A stretch of DNA of 64,000 nucleotides from contig AP018280.1 of NCBI GenBank assembly GCA_004296455.1, positions 1,364,001 to 1,428,000 on the forward strand, read 5' to 3'. The DNA comes from Calothrix sp. NIES-4101 (GTDB lineage: Bacteria > Cyanobacteriota > Cyanobacteriia > Cyanobacteriales > Nostocaceae). The translations under genes were made by a program, and so were the position numbers. Positions 38,631 to 46,759 of this stretch are shown piece by piece. The first letter of the stretch is position 1. Each line of letters opens with the position of its first letter. A model generated the notes under the pieces. That model worked only from the letters and a program-made list of their open reading frames with translations, made no database searches and was not told where the DNA came from.

Positions 38631-39992
38631 ATGGTGAATACACCAAGAAAATTTGACATCGAGGCTTTAGTAGCCTCGCTCGCAGACATCGAAATTATTA
38701 CTGATATATCTCAAGTTAGCAAATTATCCCAAGACTACCACACCTTCAGCCCTATTCTCACCGCCAAATTAGCAGGTAAAGTAGGAGATATTGTCATTCG
38801 TCCAGCCAATCAAAACGAAGTATTGAAAGTAGCAGCAGCCTGCGCTAAATATAAAATCCCCATCACTTCCCGGGGTTCAGGTACAGGTAATTATGGACAA
38901 TGTGTGCCTCTGTATGGTGGCATAATTCTAGACACTAGTAAAATGCATAATATCTGCTGGGTGAAACCAGGAGTTGCCAGGGTTGAAGCCGGAGTGAAAC
39001 TTGCTGCGATCGACAAAAAAGCCCATGAAATTGGCTGGGAAATGCGAATGGCTCCTTCGACTTACCGTACAGCATCAATAGGTGGATTTATAGCTGGAGG
39101 TAGCGGGGGAATCGGTTCGATTAATTATGGGTTAATGGGAGAAAGGGGAAACCTCATAGCGTTGCAAATTGTCACCCTCGAAGATGAACCCCGCATCATC
39201 GAATTACGGGGAGACGAAGTCCAAAAAGCTAACCATGCATGGGGTATTAATGGCATTATTACAGAAATAGAAATTCCCCTTGCACCTGCATATCCTTGGG
39301 CTGAACTCATTGTCACTTTTGATAAGTTTATGCAAGCGGCGAAATTTGGGCAAGCATTAGCTTTATCTGATGGCATAATTAAAAAAGAAATTGGTGTTTT
39401 TGCTAAGCCAATTCCCCAATACTTTACTGCTTTACGTCCATACATTCCTGAAGATAAACACGCAGCATTATTAATTATTGCAGAACCGAGTTTAGAATTT
39501 TTGCCGAACTTAATCCAGGAATATCAAGGACAAATTACATATCAGAAATCAGCCCAGGAAGCTTTAAAAGGTAGCCATTTAGCTGAATATACTTGGAATC
39601 ATACAACTTTACATGCGAGAACTGTAGACTCTTCTATCACCTATCTACAAAGTATATTTCCTACTGATAATCTGCAAACAATTGAGCATATGTACCATCA
39701 TTTTGGTGATGAAGTAATGATACATTTGGAGTTTATTCGTGCTGGTGGTAAAGTTGCTAATCCGGCATTACAGTTAGTCAGATATACTTCTGAAGAGCGT
39801 CTAAATGAAATTATGCGCTATCACGAAGAGAAGGGAGTATTTATTGCTAATCCCCATAGTTACTTCATTGAGGACGGTTGGAAGCGAGCGATCGCTCCTG
39901 AGCATTTAAAATTTAAAGAAATGGTAGACCCTTATGGTTTAATGAATCCAGGGAAAAGTAAGTTTTTATCTGTAGCTTTTGCTGAAGGTTAA
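38631..39992 (+). CDS. FAD-binding oxidoreductase (FAD_binding_4 family)
   Basis: A 453-residue flavoprotein of the GlcD/lactate dehydrogenase type. The FAD cradle shows RGSGTGNYGQCVPLYGGIILD near residues 82-103 and the second loop GGFIAGGSGGIGSINYG near 150-167. The C-terminal PYGLMNPGK is the usual end of the family. No cysteine-rich iron-sulfur domain is attached. Substrate unknown; a hydroxy acid is the generic guess. It is 1.3 kb from URC1 and divergent, so a role in uracil catabolism is only conceivable. AGAGG precedes the ATG. Confidence 0.9.
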   Translation: MVNTPRKFDIEALVASLADIEIITDISQVSKLSQDYHTFSPILTAKLAGKVGDIVIRPANQNEVLKVAAACAKYKIPITSRGSGTGNYGQCVPLYGGIILDTSKMHNICWVKPGVARVEAGVKLAAIDKKAHEIGWEMRMAPSTYRTASIGGFIAGGSGGIGSINYGLMGERGNLIALQIVTLEDEPRIIELRGDEVQKANHAWGINGIITEIEIPLAPAYPWAELIVTFDKFMQAAKFGQALALSDGIIKKEIGVFAKPIPQYFTALRPYIPEDKHAALLIIAEPSLEFLPNLIQEYQGQITYQKSAQEALKGSHLAEYTWNHTTLHARTVDSSITYLQSIFPTDNLQTIEHMYHHFGDEVMIHLEFIRAGGKVANPALQLVRYTSEERLNEIMRYHEEKGVFIANPHSYFIEDGWKRAIAPEHLKFKEMVDPYGLMNPGKSKFLSVAFAEG

Positions 39993-40286
39993 ATTAAATT
40001 TAATCTAATTACAAAATAATAAAAATCAAAACTTTCCAATCTATATTTTGTGAATATTTTTGTAAATATTTTTGAATATTTTGGTATCTTAATCAAATGT
40101 TGTGTTTGTGTAGAATATATTTACTAATATTATGTTTTCAATTATGTCAAGCTTTTATTTAACAAAAAATGGCAAAATATCATCCGATTGAACAGTGCTA
40201 ATAAATAATAACAAATCATTCAATTTTATTTGCTCAAAAAAATAATCAGCTATTATTTATTAGCTATTTATGAAACTATTTAATCA
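39993..40286. other. AT-rich convergent spacer
   Basis: 294 bp of very AT-rich sequence between convergent genes. No ORF, hairpin terminator or RNA gene was recognised with confidence. Confidence 0.4.
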
Positions 40287-40835
40287 TTAACAACGCTCAT
40301 CAAATCGTGTATAGAAACCACCGTATTTAATCCAGTATTGTTTTAGCGTGTGATGAGGGGTATGTAAACTCGCTTTTGCTTGATACAAAATTACTTTACG
40401 GTTTGCCCCCATCCAAATTTTATTGATCGGTTCAACTGATATTAAAGTACCTCCTAGAGACTTGACACATTCAGAGAATCGCTCAATTGTTGTATATTCA
40501 ACTGTTTCCAGAATAAAGAAATGACCAGAACAAATTAAATGCCGGGTACGAATCCAACAGCGCATCTTTTTTTCAGCCTGTGGAGGTAGCATTTTAATTT
40601 CACTAGATGTAACTCCATGAGGAGTAACTTCATGAGGTGTTATTTCATCAGATTTGATTGCATCAGATTTGATTTCATTGAATTTGATGTCATCAGATTT
40701 GATTTCATCAGATTTGATTTCATCGAGTTTGATGTCATCAGATTTGATTTCATGAAATTTAATTTCATGGGATACAATTTCATCAAATGTAATTTCATGA
40801 GATATAATTTCATTTGATTTAACTTGGATTAGCAT
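40287..40835 (-). CDS. Protein with fifteen 5-residue repeats and a CpcD-like C-terminal half
   Basis: 182 residues. Residues 6-80 are fifteen tandem pentads of the form x-x-D/H-E-I (KSNEI ISHEI TFDEI ... KSDEI TPHEV), encoded by a 15-bp DNA repeat. The pattern has five-residue period but the wrong residues for a classical A(D/N)LXX pentapeptide repeat. The C-terminal half (FFILETVEYTTIERFSECVKSLGG...) weakly resembles the CpcD linker fold, where LGGKIV follows a helix. The ATG overlaps the stop of the upstream CpcT-like gene as ATGCTAA, implying coupled translation and a phycobilisome-related role (inference). Confidence 0.7.
   Translation of the reverse strand: MLIQVKSNEIISHEITFDEIVSHEIKFHEIKSDDIKLDEIKSDEIKSDDIKFNEIKSDAIKSDEITPHEVTPHGVTSSEIKMLPPQAEKKMRCWIRTRHLICSGHFFILETVEYTTIERFSECVKSLGGTLISVEPINKIWMGANRKVILYQAKASLHTPHHTLKQYWIKYGGFYTRFDERC
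40596..40820 (-). repeat. 15-bp tandem repeat inside the CpcD-like gene
   Basis: About fifteen units of a 15-bp word (plus strand GATTTGATTTCATCA and variants). The repeat keeps both strands open: the antisense strand also reads as an FIRFD-type repeat, which is a by-product. Confidence 0.85.
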
Positions 40836-41329
40836 AGTGTTTCACCCACATTACTTACAGATATTTCGTCCGCAAAGCTTTGTTTCTTTTCAAAAAATAA
40901 AGGTTCAGCAGTCGAACACCAAACCTGCTCGTGAGTTTTGATATCCATGCCTTTATCAAGGCTACTCCAAGTATATTCACCTAATTTTACTTCACTGACT
41001 ACATCTGTCGGACAACCATTATGGGGAATTAGACATTTATTTCCCGGTTCTAAACCTCCCTGAAACATTTCATGTTGTTGTGGATTGCTTCTAAATGTGA
41101 TCGAACAACAATAGGGTTGCTGTATGTCGTCAACTTGTTCGGGATAAAAACCAATTTCTGAAAAAAAATCAAATGGTAATGGACGAAAAGAGATATGGAT
41201 GTGAGCATATTGTGTGGGATTTACAAATGCTTGCTTTTGATTACTACAATCTCCAGCTATCCATCGTGTGAGAGTAATTAAATCACTGGTGTTGGTCTTT
41301 GCACCACGATTATTGAACGATATAGTCAT
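40829..41329 (-). CDS. CpcT/CpeT-family phycobiliprotein lyase, internally shortened
   Basis: CpcT/CpeT lyases attach phycocyanobilin or phycoerythrobilin to Cys-153 of beta subunits. Family hallmarks: LTRWIAGDCSNQKQAFVNPTQYAHIHI, FRPLPFDFF, GFYPEQV, FQGGLEPGNKCLI, VVSEVKLGEYTWSSLDKGMD, HEQVW, FEKKQSFADE. The protein has 166 residues rather than ~200. The part between the Tyr-Pro-Glu-Gln segment and the CSITF segment, which normally holds the YRQGVHRLVDRGD...YIENY strands (about 35-45 residues), is missing. It may be inactive or specialised. AGGGA precedes the ATG. It is coupled to the repeat gene downstream. Confidence 0.87.
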   Translation of the reverse strand: MTISFNNRGAKTNTSDLITLTRWIAGDCSNQKQAFVNPTQYAHIHISFRPLPFDFFSEIGFYPEQVDDIQQPYCCSITFRSNPQQHEMFQGGLEPGNKCLIPHNGCPTDVVSEVKLGEYTWSSLDKGMDIKTHEQVWCSTAEPLFFEKKQSFADEISVSNVGETLC

Positions 41330-41925
41330 GTTATCCCTTTAGAGGAGAAAGCAAAAATATGTTCTTCCTATAATGTTTTAGCCTAAATAGAGGTAGAAGT
41401 CAGGGGTGAGAATTAATCAAAAGCTTCTTAATATTCAATAAATACGAATAACTGTAAAAAGTTATTTGCTTGTAGGGAATCTATCGATTTTGAGCTTATT
41501 ACTCAAAAAGAACGAAGTAAATGCACCTATTGATAGTAAATTTTTGATAGTAAATTTGGGATTCTCAATTATTCAAAAGCGGATTTATGATGCTAAGCAA
41601 GCTAAGGCAAGATTCCCACTATGTTGTTGCGATCGCTATCTTCCAAATGAAAGTTCAAATAATTTGGTGATGTTCATTACAAAACTGTTTTGAAAGAGTA
41701 GATTAAAATTTTACAATCCTGTATTTTTGGATTTATATTTGCTCAGACTAAATCTCTTAATCAGATTCTAAGTATTTTGTTTTCCCAATCTATGATTTTA
41801 CTTGTTTGACTCGGAGCTTAATATTTCGCTCGAACTCATGCCCATATTTAACTTAGTCTCAGAACCTGAAAATAAAAGTTATAACGGAACTGTTCGAGCA
41901 AACCAAATCAAATCGAGTAATACAA
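41330..41925. other. 596-bp spacer
   Basis: AT-rich region between the CpcT-like gene and the CpcD-like gene, both minus strand. Short open frames exist but none has a ribosome site or recognisable product. Confidence 0.4.
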
Positions 41926-42393
41926 TTAACTGCGACTTTTTTTGGCACGTTTACTTGTTTTTGGTAGTTTCTCACTCAATTTTTTTGCCAAACTTTGAGA
42001 ACTCTTATTTTGTGATTCTAGTTTTTTAGCTTCTGATTTTTTAGATTCTGCCTTTTTAGCTTCTTGTTTCTCTACTTCGGGTGCTGTCTGTACTGTCGCA
42101 ACTTCCTGCGTTGTTGGGACTTCAGAACTGGATTCTGTGTGGGAAAATTCAACTTCTAAAGGTTGTGAATCTATAGGGCTTTCTACCTTTGGATTTATTT
42201 CTGTAACTTCAAATGAAGGCATGACAACATTGACTATTTTTCCCCCTGTCCTGGCAATACGTTGCATAGCTTGAGACAACCGATTTAAAGGAACTTTAAG
42301 CGTGTAGCTGCTATTTCGTGCCTGTTTGTGTGAAGCACCTGTTACTTCCACCAACACTGTACGACTGTTGTAGTCACTTGCTATACCGTGCAT
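41926..42393 (-). CDS. CpcD-like phycobilisome linker with Lys-rich tail
   Basis: 155 residues. Residues 1-62 carry a CpcD/ApcC-type linker domain: VLVEVTGASHKQARNSSYTLKVPLNRLSQAMQRIARTGGKIVNV is close to the CpcD cap motif. Beyond it is an acidic then Lys/Glu/Ser-rich, disordered tail (EAKKAESKKSEAKKLESQNK, ending KTSKRAKKSRS) absent from normal CpcD (about 80 aa). The GGGAGG ribosome site lies 11 nt before the ATG. It probably caps or adapts phycobilisome rods; the charged tail could bind another partner. Confidence 0.8.
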   Translation of the reverse strand: MHGIASDYNSRTVLVEVTGASHKQARNSSYTLKVPLNRLSQAMQRIARTGGKIVNVVMPSFEVTEINPKVESPIDSQPLEVEFSHTESSSEVPTTQEVATVQTAPEVEKQEAKKAESKKSEAKKLESQNKSSQSLAKKLSEKLPKTSKRAKKSRS

Positions 42394-43633
42394 CTAAATT
42401 GCCTCCCAAGGAATAATTACTGTCATTAATATTACGTACTCTGACTGAGCGATCGCAGAAAAATTTGACAAAGCACAGTTTTTATCCGCTCCATTAGAAT
42501 CTTGGCTAATTTCTTGATTCTAATTTCATGAAGATTTGATTTGTACGTAATATGATTCTATTTGCGCGTAACAGTATAAGCTGCTTATTTGACTAGTAAT
42601 TGAATTGTGAAGCAAATGTTAACAATCTTGTTAACAATCAAATTAATACTCAATTTTTGTCAGCACTTAACTCAACGCGAAAAATTAATTAATCTCAGCA
42701 ATGCTGATAATTTTTCCTCCTATACGCTGAATATATTGGATTTGTTGCGCTCTTTGCTGCTAAGTACATGGTTAAAATTAAAACCAATCAAGAAGGGCGC
42801 ACTACATTACTCTCAGGGTTTTATATTTAATTAAACCTAGCTGGCTAACTAACATTGTACTCAATATGTCCCAAGCGATCGCGTATTTTTCTGCCACAGA
42901 AATTTGTTATTTTAATGACGATGCGCTGGCTACTTTTGTCAATTTGAAAATCAACTGATTAAAAGCGGTATTTAATCTCGTTACTTAGTTAAGTCTGAGT
43001 AATTCGTAGTTAATAAATATTTAGATATTGGGTATTAATTACTAGTTTATTTGCTTCACAAGTATTACCAATTACACAGTCGCTACTTGATGTTTTCAAT
43101 CTCCGTAATATTGAATTACGGGTTAAACATCATTGCATAATGCTTAATTTGGATTGTAGTCAGCTATTACCCAGTAATTTCTCTAAACCACCCACATCAA
43201 GGTTTGTATCTCTTTTCGGAGCAATCTGGTAATCAGATCAACCGTAGTTTTTCATCAATATTTCCTCAAATAAAGCAACTCCTAATTTTGATAATGAACT
43301 CAAAGTCATTGAAGAATGTCTCCCAATTAACAAAAATATTACCTGAGAAAGTTTCTGAAAAAATGTTAAGATATATTACGAAAAACAACAAAGAGTTAAT
43401 GATCCGTAATACCAGCGAAAGCTAGAAAAACCCACAAGTTCGGTAATTATGATTTTTTGTTGCTTGTTTACACATCTCCATATGATTAATTCTCGTATGC
43501 TTCTGGAGGGATGTTTATTACAAATTATAAATATCAATTTATGTTAGGGGAAGTTGTGAAGCGCTCAAAGAGACTTGGAGATAGGAAGAGATGGGGAGAT
43601 GCGGAGAAAAATTAATGATAAGTGCAATTTGTA

Positions 43634-43665
43634 GGGTTGGTTAGGACGACAGTCCGTAACCCACC
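43634..43665. repeat. Palindromic GGTTAGGAC/GTCCGTAACC repeat
   Basis: GGTTAGGAC and GTCCGTAACC flank a GACA loop (one extra base in the second arm). The GGGTTxxx...CCGTAACCCACC type is a widespread cyanobacterial intergenic palindrome. Confidence 0.5.
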
Positions 43666-43830
43666 ATTGTTTATTGGGTAATTTATTTTTTGGTGTTCCC
43701 TAACTAATTAGCCAGACTTGATACGACATGGAGAATTTTGAAGCATGAGTTTTGCTTCCCAAAGATGATATTGAAGACAGGGGGACAAAGAAAGATTTTC
43801 CCTGTCCCCATTGCTTGCCTGTTATACTAT

Positions 43831-43856
43831 TTCTCTAAAATCTGGCAACATATAAA
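43831..43856 (+). repeat. Dispersed 26-nt repeat, copy 1
   Basis: TTCTCTAAAATCTGGCAACA plus TATAAA matches 53618-53643 (24 of 26 bases), both followed by a variable run containing GTCTCT and CGCGTCTC. Confidence 0.55.
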
Positions 43857-43914
43857 TTTCCCTGCCTCCGCGTCTCTACGTCTCCCTATCTTCATCTGTG
43901 GCTTTTTCTAATCG

Positions 43915-44649
43915 TTAATACATGCCAATTGGTGGAAGTAAGCCCAATTTTGGCAGCAAGTATAATGAGGCAATTAGTACAACTACAGAAGCGAGAATCC
44001 ACAAAACCACATCTCGGTCAGAACTACGTAAAAAGCTCTGTAAAGTCAAAGGTGGTTTGCTGCCCAGGCTTGATTTTGGTAATTTATCACGGTAATCTTC
44101 ACCATAGCGAGCAACTCTGGCAAAAGGTAAGCTTCCTTGAGTTTGCTTAGGTAAAATCCGTCGCCGTTGATAGGGGACTATATCTAAATTGAAGTTATCC
44201 AAATATTCTTGAGTGTTGAGTAATTCATCAATCAAGCCTTTTAGACCTTTGGTTGCTAAAACAATCGACCAAGCCAGGGTTTCACGATCGCTATAAACTG
44301 GACGACCTAAAAGGCGCTGAATGCAGATTTCGACAAAGCGATAATTATTGTTACTGTCGTAATTTAGTCGTCGAAATGAATCAGATGTTGCTAATCCGCG
44401 AATAAAATCCCTGACAGTAATTTGACCAGCTTTTAGTTGTGATTCTAAATAAGGCTGGCGATTACTCGCTAACATTTGCTGTTCGTGGAAAACTTGATAA
44501 TAAGCTGCCCAAATCAATTCATCAATGTCGCCTGAGTTGGGTATATTTTCCGTTGTGTAGATTCTCGGTTGTTCTTCCCCTGGAACTTCAAATCCTTTAA
44601 CACGCTGATTTTGAGAGGAGGGTGAATAGGTTAATAGAGGAAGTGCCAT
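43915..44649 (-). CDS. cpcL: CpcL, membrane-anchored rod linker (CpcG2 type)
   Basis: A 244-residue linker. It has the CpcG-type start MALPLLTYSP, the Pfam PBS_linker_poly domain (residues ~20-150, YYQVFHEQQMLASNRQPYLESQL, DFIRGLATSDSFRR, ICIQRLLGRPVYS), and, in place of the CpcG1 C-terminus, a hydrophobic helix at about 213-235 (VVLWILASVVVLIASLYLLPKLG). That helix defines CpcL/CpcG2, which builds rod-only antennae docked in the thylakoid membrane near photosystem I. It lies with a CpcS-type lyase and an allophycocyanin-like gene upstream. Confidence 0.92.
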   Translation of the reverse strand: MALPLLTYSPSSQNQRVKGFEVPGEEQPRIYTTENIPNSGDIDELIWAAYYQVFHEQQMLASNRQPYLESQLKAGQITVRDFIRGLATSDSFRRLNYDSNNNYRFVEICIQRLLGRPVYSDRETLAWSIVLATKGLKGLIDELLNTQEYLDNFNLDIVPYQRRRILPKQTQGSLPFARVARYGEDYRDKLPKSSLGSKPPLTLQSFLRSSDRDVVLWILASVVVLIASLYLLPKLGLLPPIGMY

Positions 44650-44949
44650 CGTAAAATTCTATTTTTTAAAAACATCGATATCACTCTATCAAATTCAATC
44701 TTGGCATAAGTATTATGATGAGCCGAATATCATTTTTTTTGCTTATCTTGATGATTAGACCTATACTAATTTGTTAAAATTTTATTACGAATAATATTCT
44801 TTTGTATGATTAATTAATTTACGGCTATTAATAAATAGCTTGAAAGTGGGGAATAAACAGCAATCAAGCTATTATTTATGTTGAAAATGAGAATTTGCCT
44901 TAATCAAACTTTAGGTTTTTGTTTGTTAAGATTTATGATTTATGAAGAT
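44650..44949. other. 300-bp spacer
   Basis: AT-rich, between the CpcS-type lyase and cpcL; likely holds the cpcL promoter. Nothing else recognised. Confidence 0.4.
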
Positions 44950-45504
44950 TTATGCGGATTTTTGTTCGACTCCGAAACCTACTAACACAACTTCTTCGAG
45001 GGATTTTCCTTCGGGAGGACGGCGGTAGGTAAGAATTTTACGGATGCGAAACTTGGGGTTAATCATCGTAATTGAGTCAAACGCAACTACACGGGTGTAG
45101 TTAGTAGTCATCAACAGTTCAGATTTACTGATGTCGAACTGGAAATCTGCAATGATGGGGCGATCTTCCTCATAAGCCCGATCGCGCAGATATTTTCCTT
45201 GTAAAATACCTGAGTCTGCCGATTCCGTGACAAATAGCATATTCAACTGTTGAGAAACTTTCTCGTCTTTTTCCGACACCGTTTGAAATTCCAAATGGTA
45301 TCCCGGTAAAATATCGATGTCGTTGGGGATATCAAAATTGTTATCTTGGAGAACTTTGAGTTTGAGGTCTTTTGTAATTTCTTCAACCGTAAACTCTGTG
45401 TGCGATCGCTCTACTTCCTGCTGCGTGAGATAATGGTAAGTGCGTTCGGTAGCCCAAGTCCCGACACAGTTATCAAAAAATTGCTGAAATTCTGAGATAG
45501 ACAT
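44950..45504 (-). CDS. CpcS/CpeS/CpcU-family phycobiliprotein lyase
   Basis: A 184-residue lipocalin-fold lyase that attaches bilin to Cys-84 of phycobiliproteins. The start MSISEFQQFFDNCVGTWATERTYHYL is the family pattern (aromatic-x-x-C/S-x-G-x-W...R-T-x-H). Later ILPGYHLEFQTVSEKDEKVSQQLNMLFV and TTNYTRVVAFDSITMINPKFRIRK are typical barrel strands. The WATERTY variant differs from the WxSQRTTHHL of CpcS-I/III, so this may be a CpcU- or CpcV-like paralogue. It lies just after a phycobiliprotein-like gene, its possible client. Confidence 0.88.
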   Translation of the reverse strand: MSISEFQQFFDNCVGTWATERTYHYLTQQEVERSHTEFTVEEITKDLKLKVLQDNNFDIPNDIDILPGYHLEFQTVSEKDEKVSQQLNMLFVTESADSGILQGKYLRDRAYEEDRPIIADFQFDISKSELLMTTNYTRVVAFDSITMINPKFRIRKILTYRRPPEGKSLEEVVLVGFGVEQKSA

Positions 45505-45592
45505 AGTTAGATGCGATTGATGATTTAGTTAATTATTTATTGGTGAATTGGGTGTTGATTACTATTTTTCAATCCCTGTAGGGATTAATCTA

Positions 45593-46171
45593 CTAATTGC
45601 TGGTAAATTCTGCCATTTTGGTGATTAAATGGTCAAAATAAGGTGCGATCGCTTCTTGTTCGCTTGGCTCACATCGTTTCAAGCTGGCTGTTTTAATTCC
45701 TTTCAATCCAACTATCATGGCATCTAAAGGTACTTGTAATTCTGTATATAACAATTTCATGTAATGTAATCCTTCAGAACTGGTGTATTGCGAATGTTGT
45801 CCCGCAATTCCATAAGTAATACAGCGTAAAAAGTGCCAAAAATCACGCCAACAAGCTGCGGCTCGTTCACTGGGATAAAGTCCTCCTCCGGGACTAGTAA
45901 TGTCGGGGAAGTTGATTAATACTTGTTCGCGAGCTTCATCAACAATTTCTGTCACGCGATCGCGCAATTTTATGACTACGGGTATGTACTGAGAGTTGTT
46001 CGGAGCGAGTGCTTGAATTTGCTCTAATTCTGCATCTGTCAGATATTTACCTGCATCATCTGCCGCTTGGAAAATTTCTATTGCTGTGGATGGATGCGAA
46101 GTTTCCCATTTAGCAAAACTGACTATTCGAGATTTAGTAATTAGTTCTTTGACTTTTTCAGTTAATGGCAT
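45593..46171 (-). CDS. Allophycocyanin-like phycobiliprotein paralogue
   Basis: 192 residues in the globin-like phycobilisome fold, chosen from ATG 46171 (MPLTEKVKELITKSRIVSFAKWE). The bilin-attachment site is intact: PGGGLYPSERAAACWRDFWHFLRCITYGIA, with Cys107 equivalent to Cys-84 and the following Arg-Asp conserved. The rest is too divergent for ApcA-F or CpcA/B; residues WWHF-type aromatics replace the usual YYLR. It is likely a minor subunit served by the adjacent CpcS-type lyase. Upstream extension of 14 residues is possible but less likely. Confidence 0.87.
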   Translation of the reverse strand: MPLTEKVKELITKSRIVSFAKWETSHPSTAIEIFQAADDAGKYLTDAELEQIQALAPNNSQYIPVVIKLRDRVTEIVDEAREQVLINFPDITSPGGGLYPSERAAACWRDFWHFLRCITYGIAGQHSQYTSSEGLHYMKLLYTELQVPLDAMIVGLKGIKTASLKRCEPSEQEAIAPYFDHLITKMAEFTSN

Positions 46172-46759
46172 GGCTTGTTGATGAAAAAATTGGGAATTGA
46201 AATATAATCTCAATTTTTCATTGTGACAAATGCGATGACAAATGCGATCGCTCTGGCTCGGAAACTGTAAAATAAAGCAATAATCAATATCTGCCGTGTG
46301 TTGTATGGAACTCGACTAAACCGAGTTGATTTGAGTTTTTGTGTAGTTTTAGGTATCTCTGGAAACCGGGTTTCTCTCAAAATCAACATGACTATTTCCG
46401 AGGCAACAGCAATAGAAACCGGGTTTCTCCCATTACCAAATACTTTATGTAGCGGAGAATATTTGGTTATTTCAGATTTTCGCGTTGGGGGAAAAATTGG
46501 GTTTTTGGGATTGCTATACTAATTGCGGTTTTTGCGTCAGGGAAAAACCCGATTTCTTGAGTATTTGCGATGCGTTCAAAATCTGGATGTGGTTCAAATA
46601 AATTAATTGAGCCGGACAAGTCTTCGGTTTTTCAACCTACCAAGCTATCCGACTCGGTTTGATATTCGGATAGAGTCACCTCTATCACCGGGAAAGGTCT
46701 GGACTCCCTTGTGCACGCCCGATAAATTCCCATTTACCAACTCTGACTTTTGGGAGTGC
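46172..46759. other. Spacer with two GAAACCGGGTTTCT repeats
   Basis: Region between the phycobiliprotein gene and the metacaspase gene end. GAAACCGGGTTTCT (inverted repeat with one central base) occurs at 46362-46375 and 46415-46428; a weaker relative lies near 46542. No gene recognised. Confidence 0.5.
46362..46428. repeat. Two copies of GAAACCGGGTTTCT
   Basis: Perfect repeats of a 14-nt near-palindrome at 46362-46375 and 46415-46428, a known type of dispersed spacer repeat in Nostocales. Confidence 0.55.

Larger units (their letters stand above)
42394..43914. other. 1.5-kb region without a clear gene
   Basis: The longest gap in the window, inside the phycobilisome cluster. A 30-codon ORF at 42866-42958 (MSQAIAYFSATEICYFNDDA start) reads protein-like but stands alone. 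A spacer hairpin lies at 43634-43665, the ATTAGCC repeat at 43707, purine-rich filler at 43560-43612, and another dispersed repeat at 43831-43856. It looks like decayed or repeat-filled sequence. Confidence 0.4.

Noticed and set aside
40617-40817. Plus-strand FIRFD-type repeat ORF opposite the CpcD-like gene
   Set aside because: A side effect of the 15-bp tandem repeat, which keeps both strands open; the minus strand has the coupled start and downstream domain.
41466-41693. 75-codon plus-strand ORF in the spacer between the lyase and linker genes
   Set aside because: No ribosome site, cysteine-rich odd composition, and no similarity recognised.
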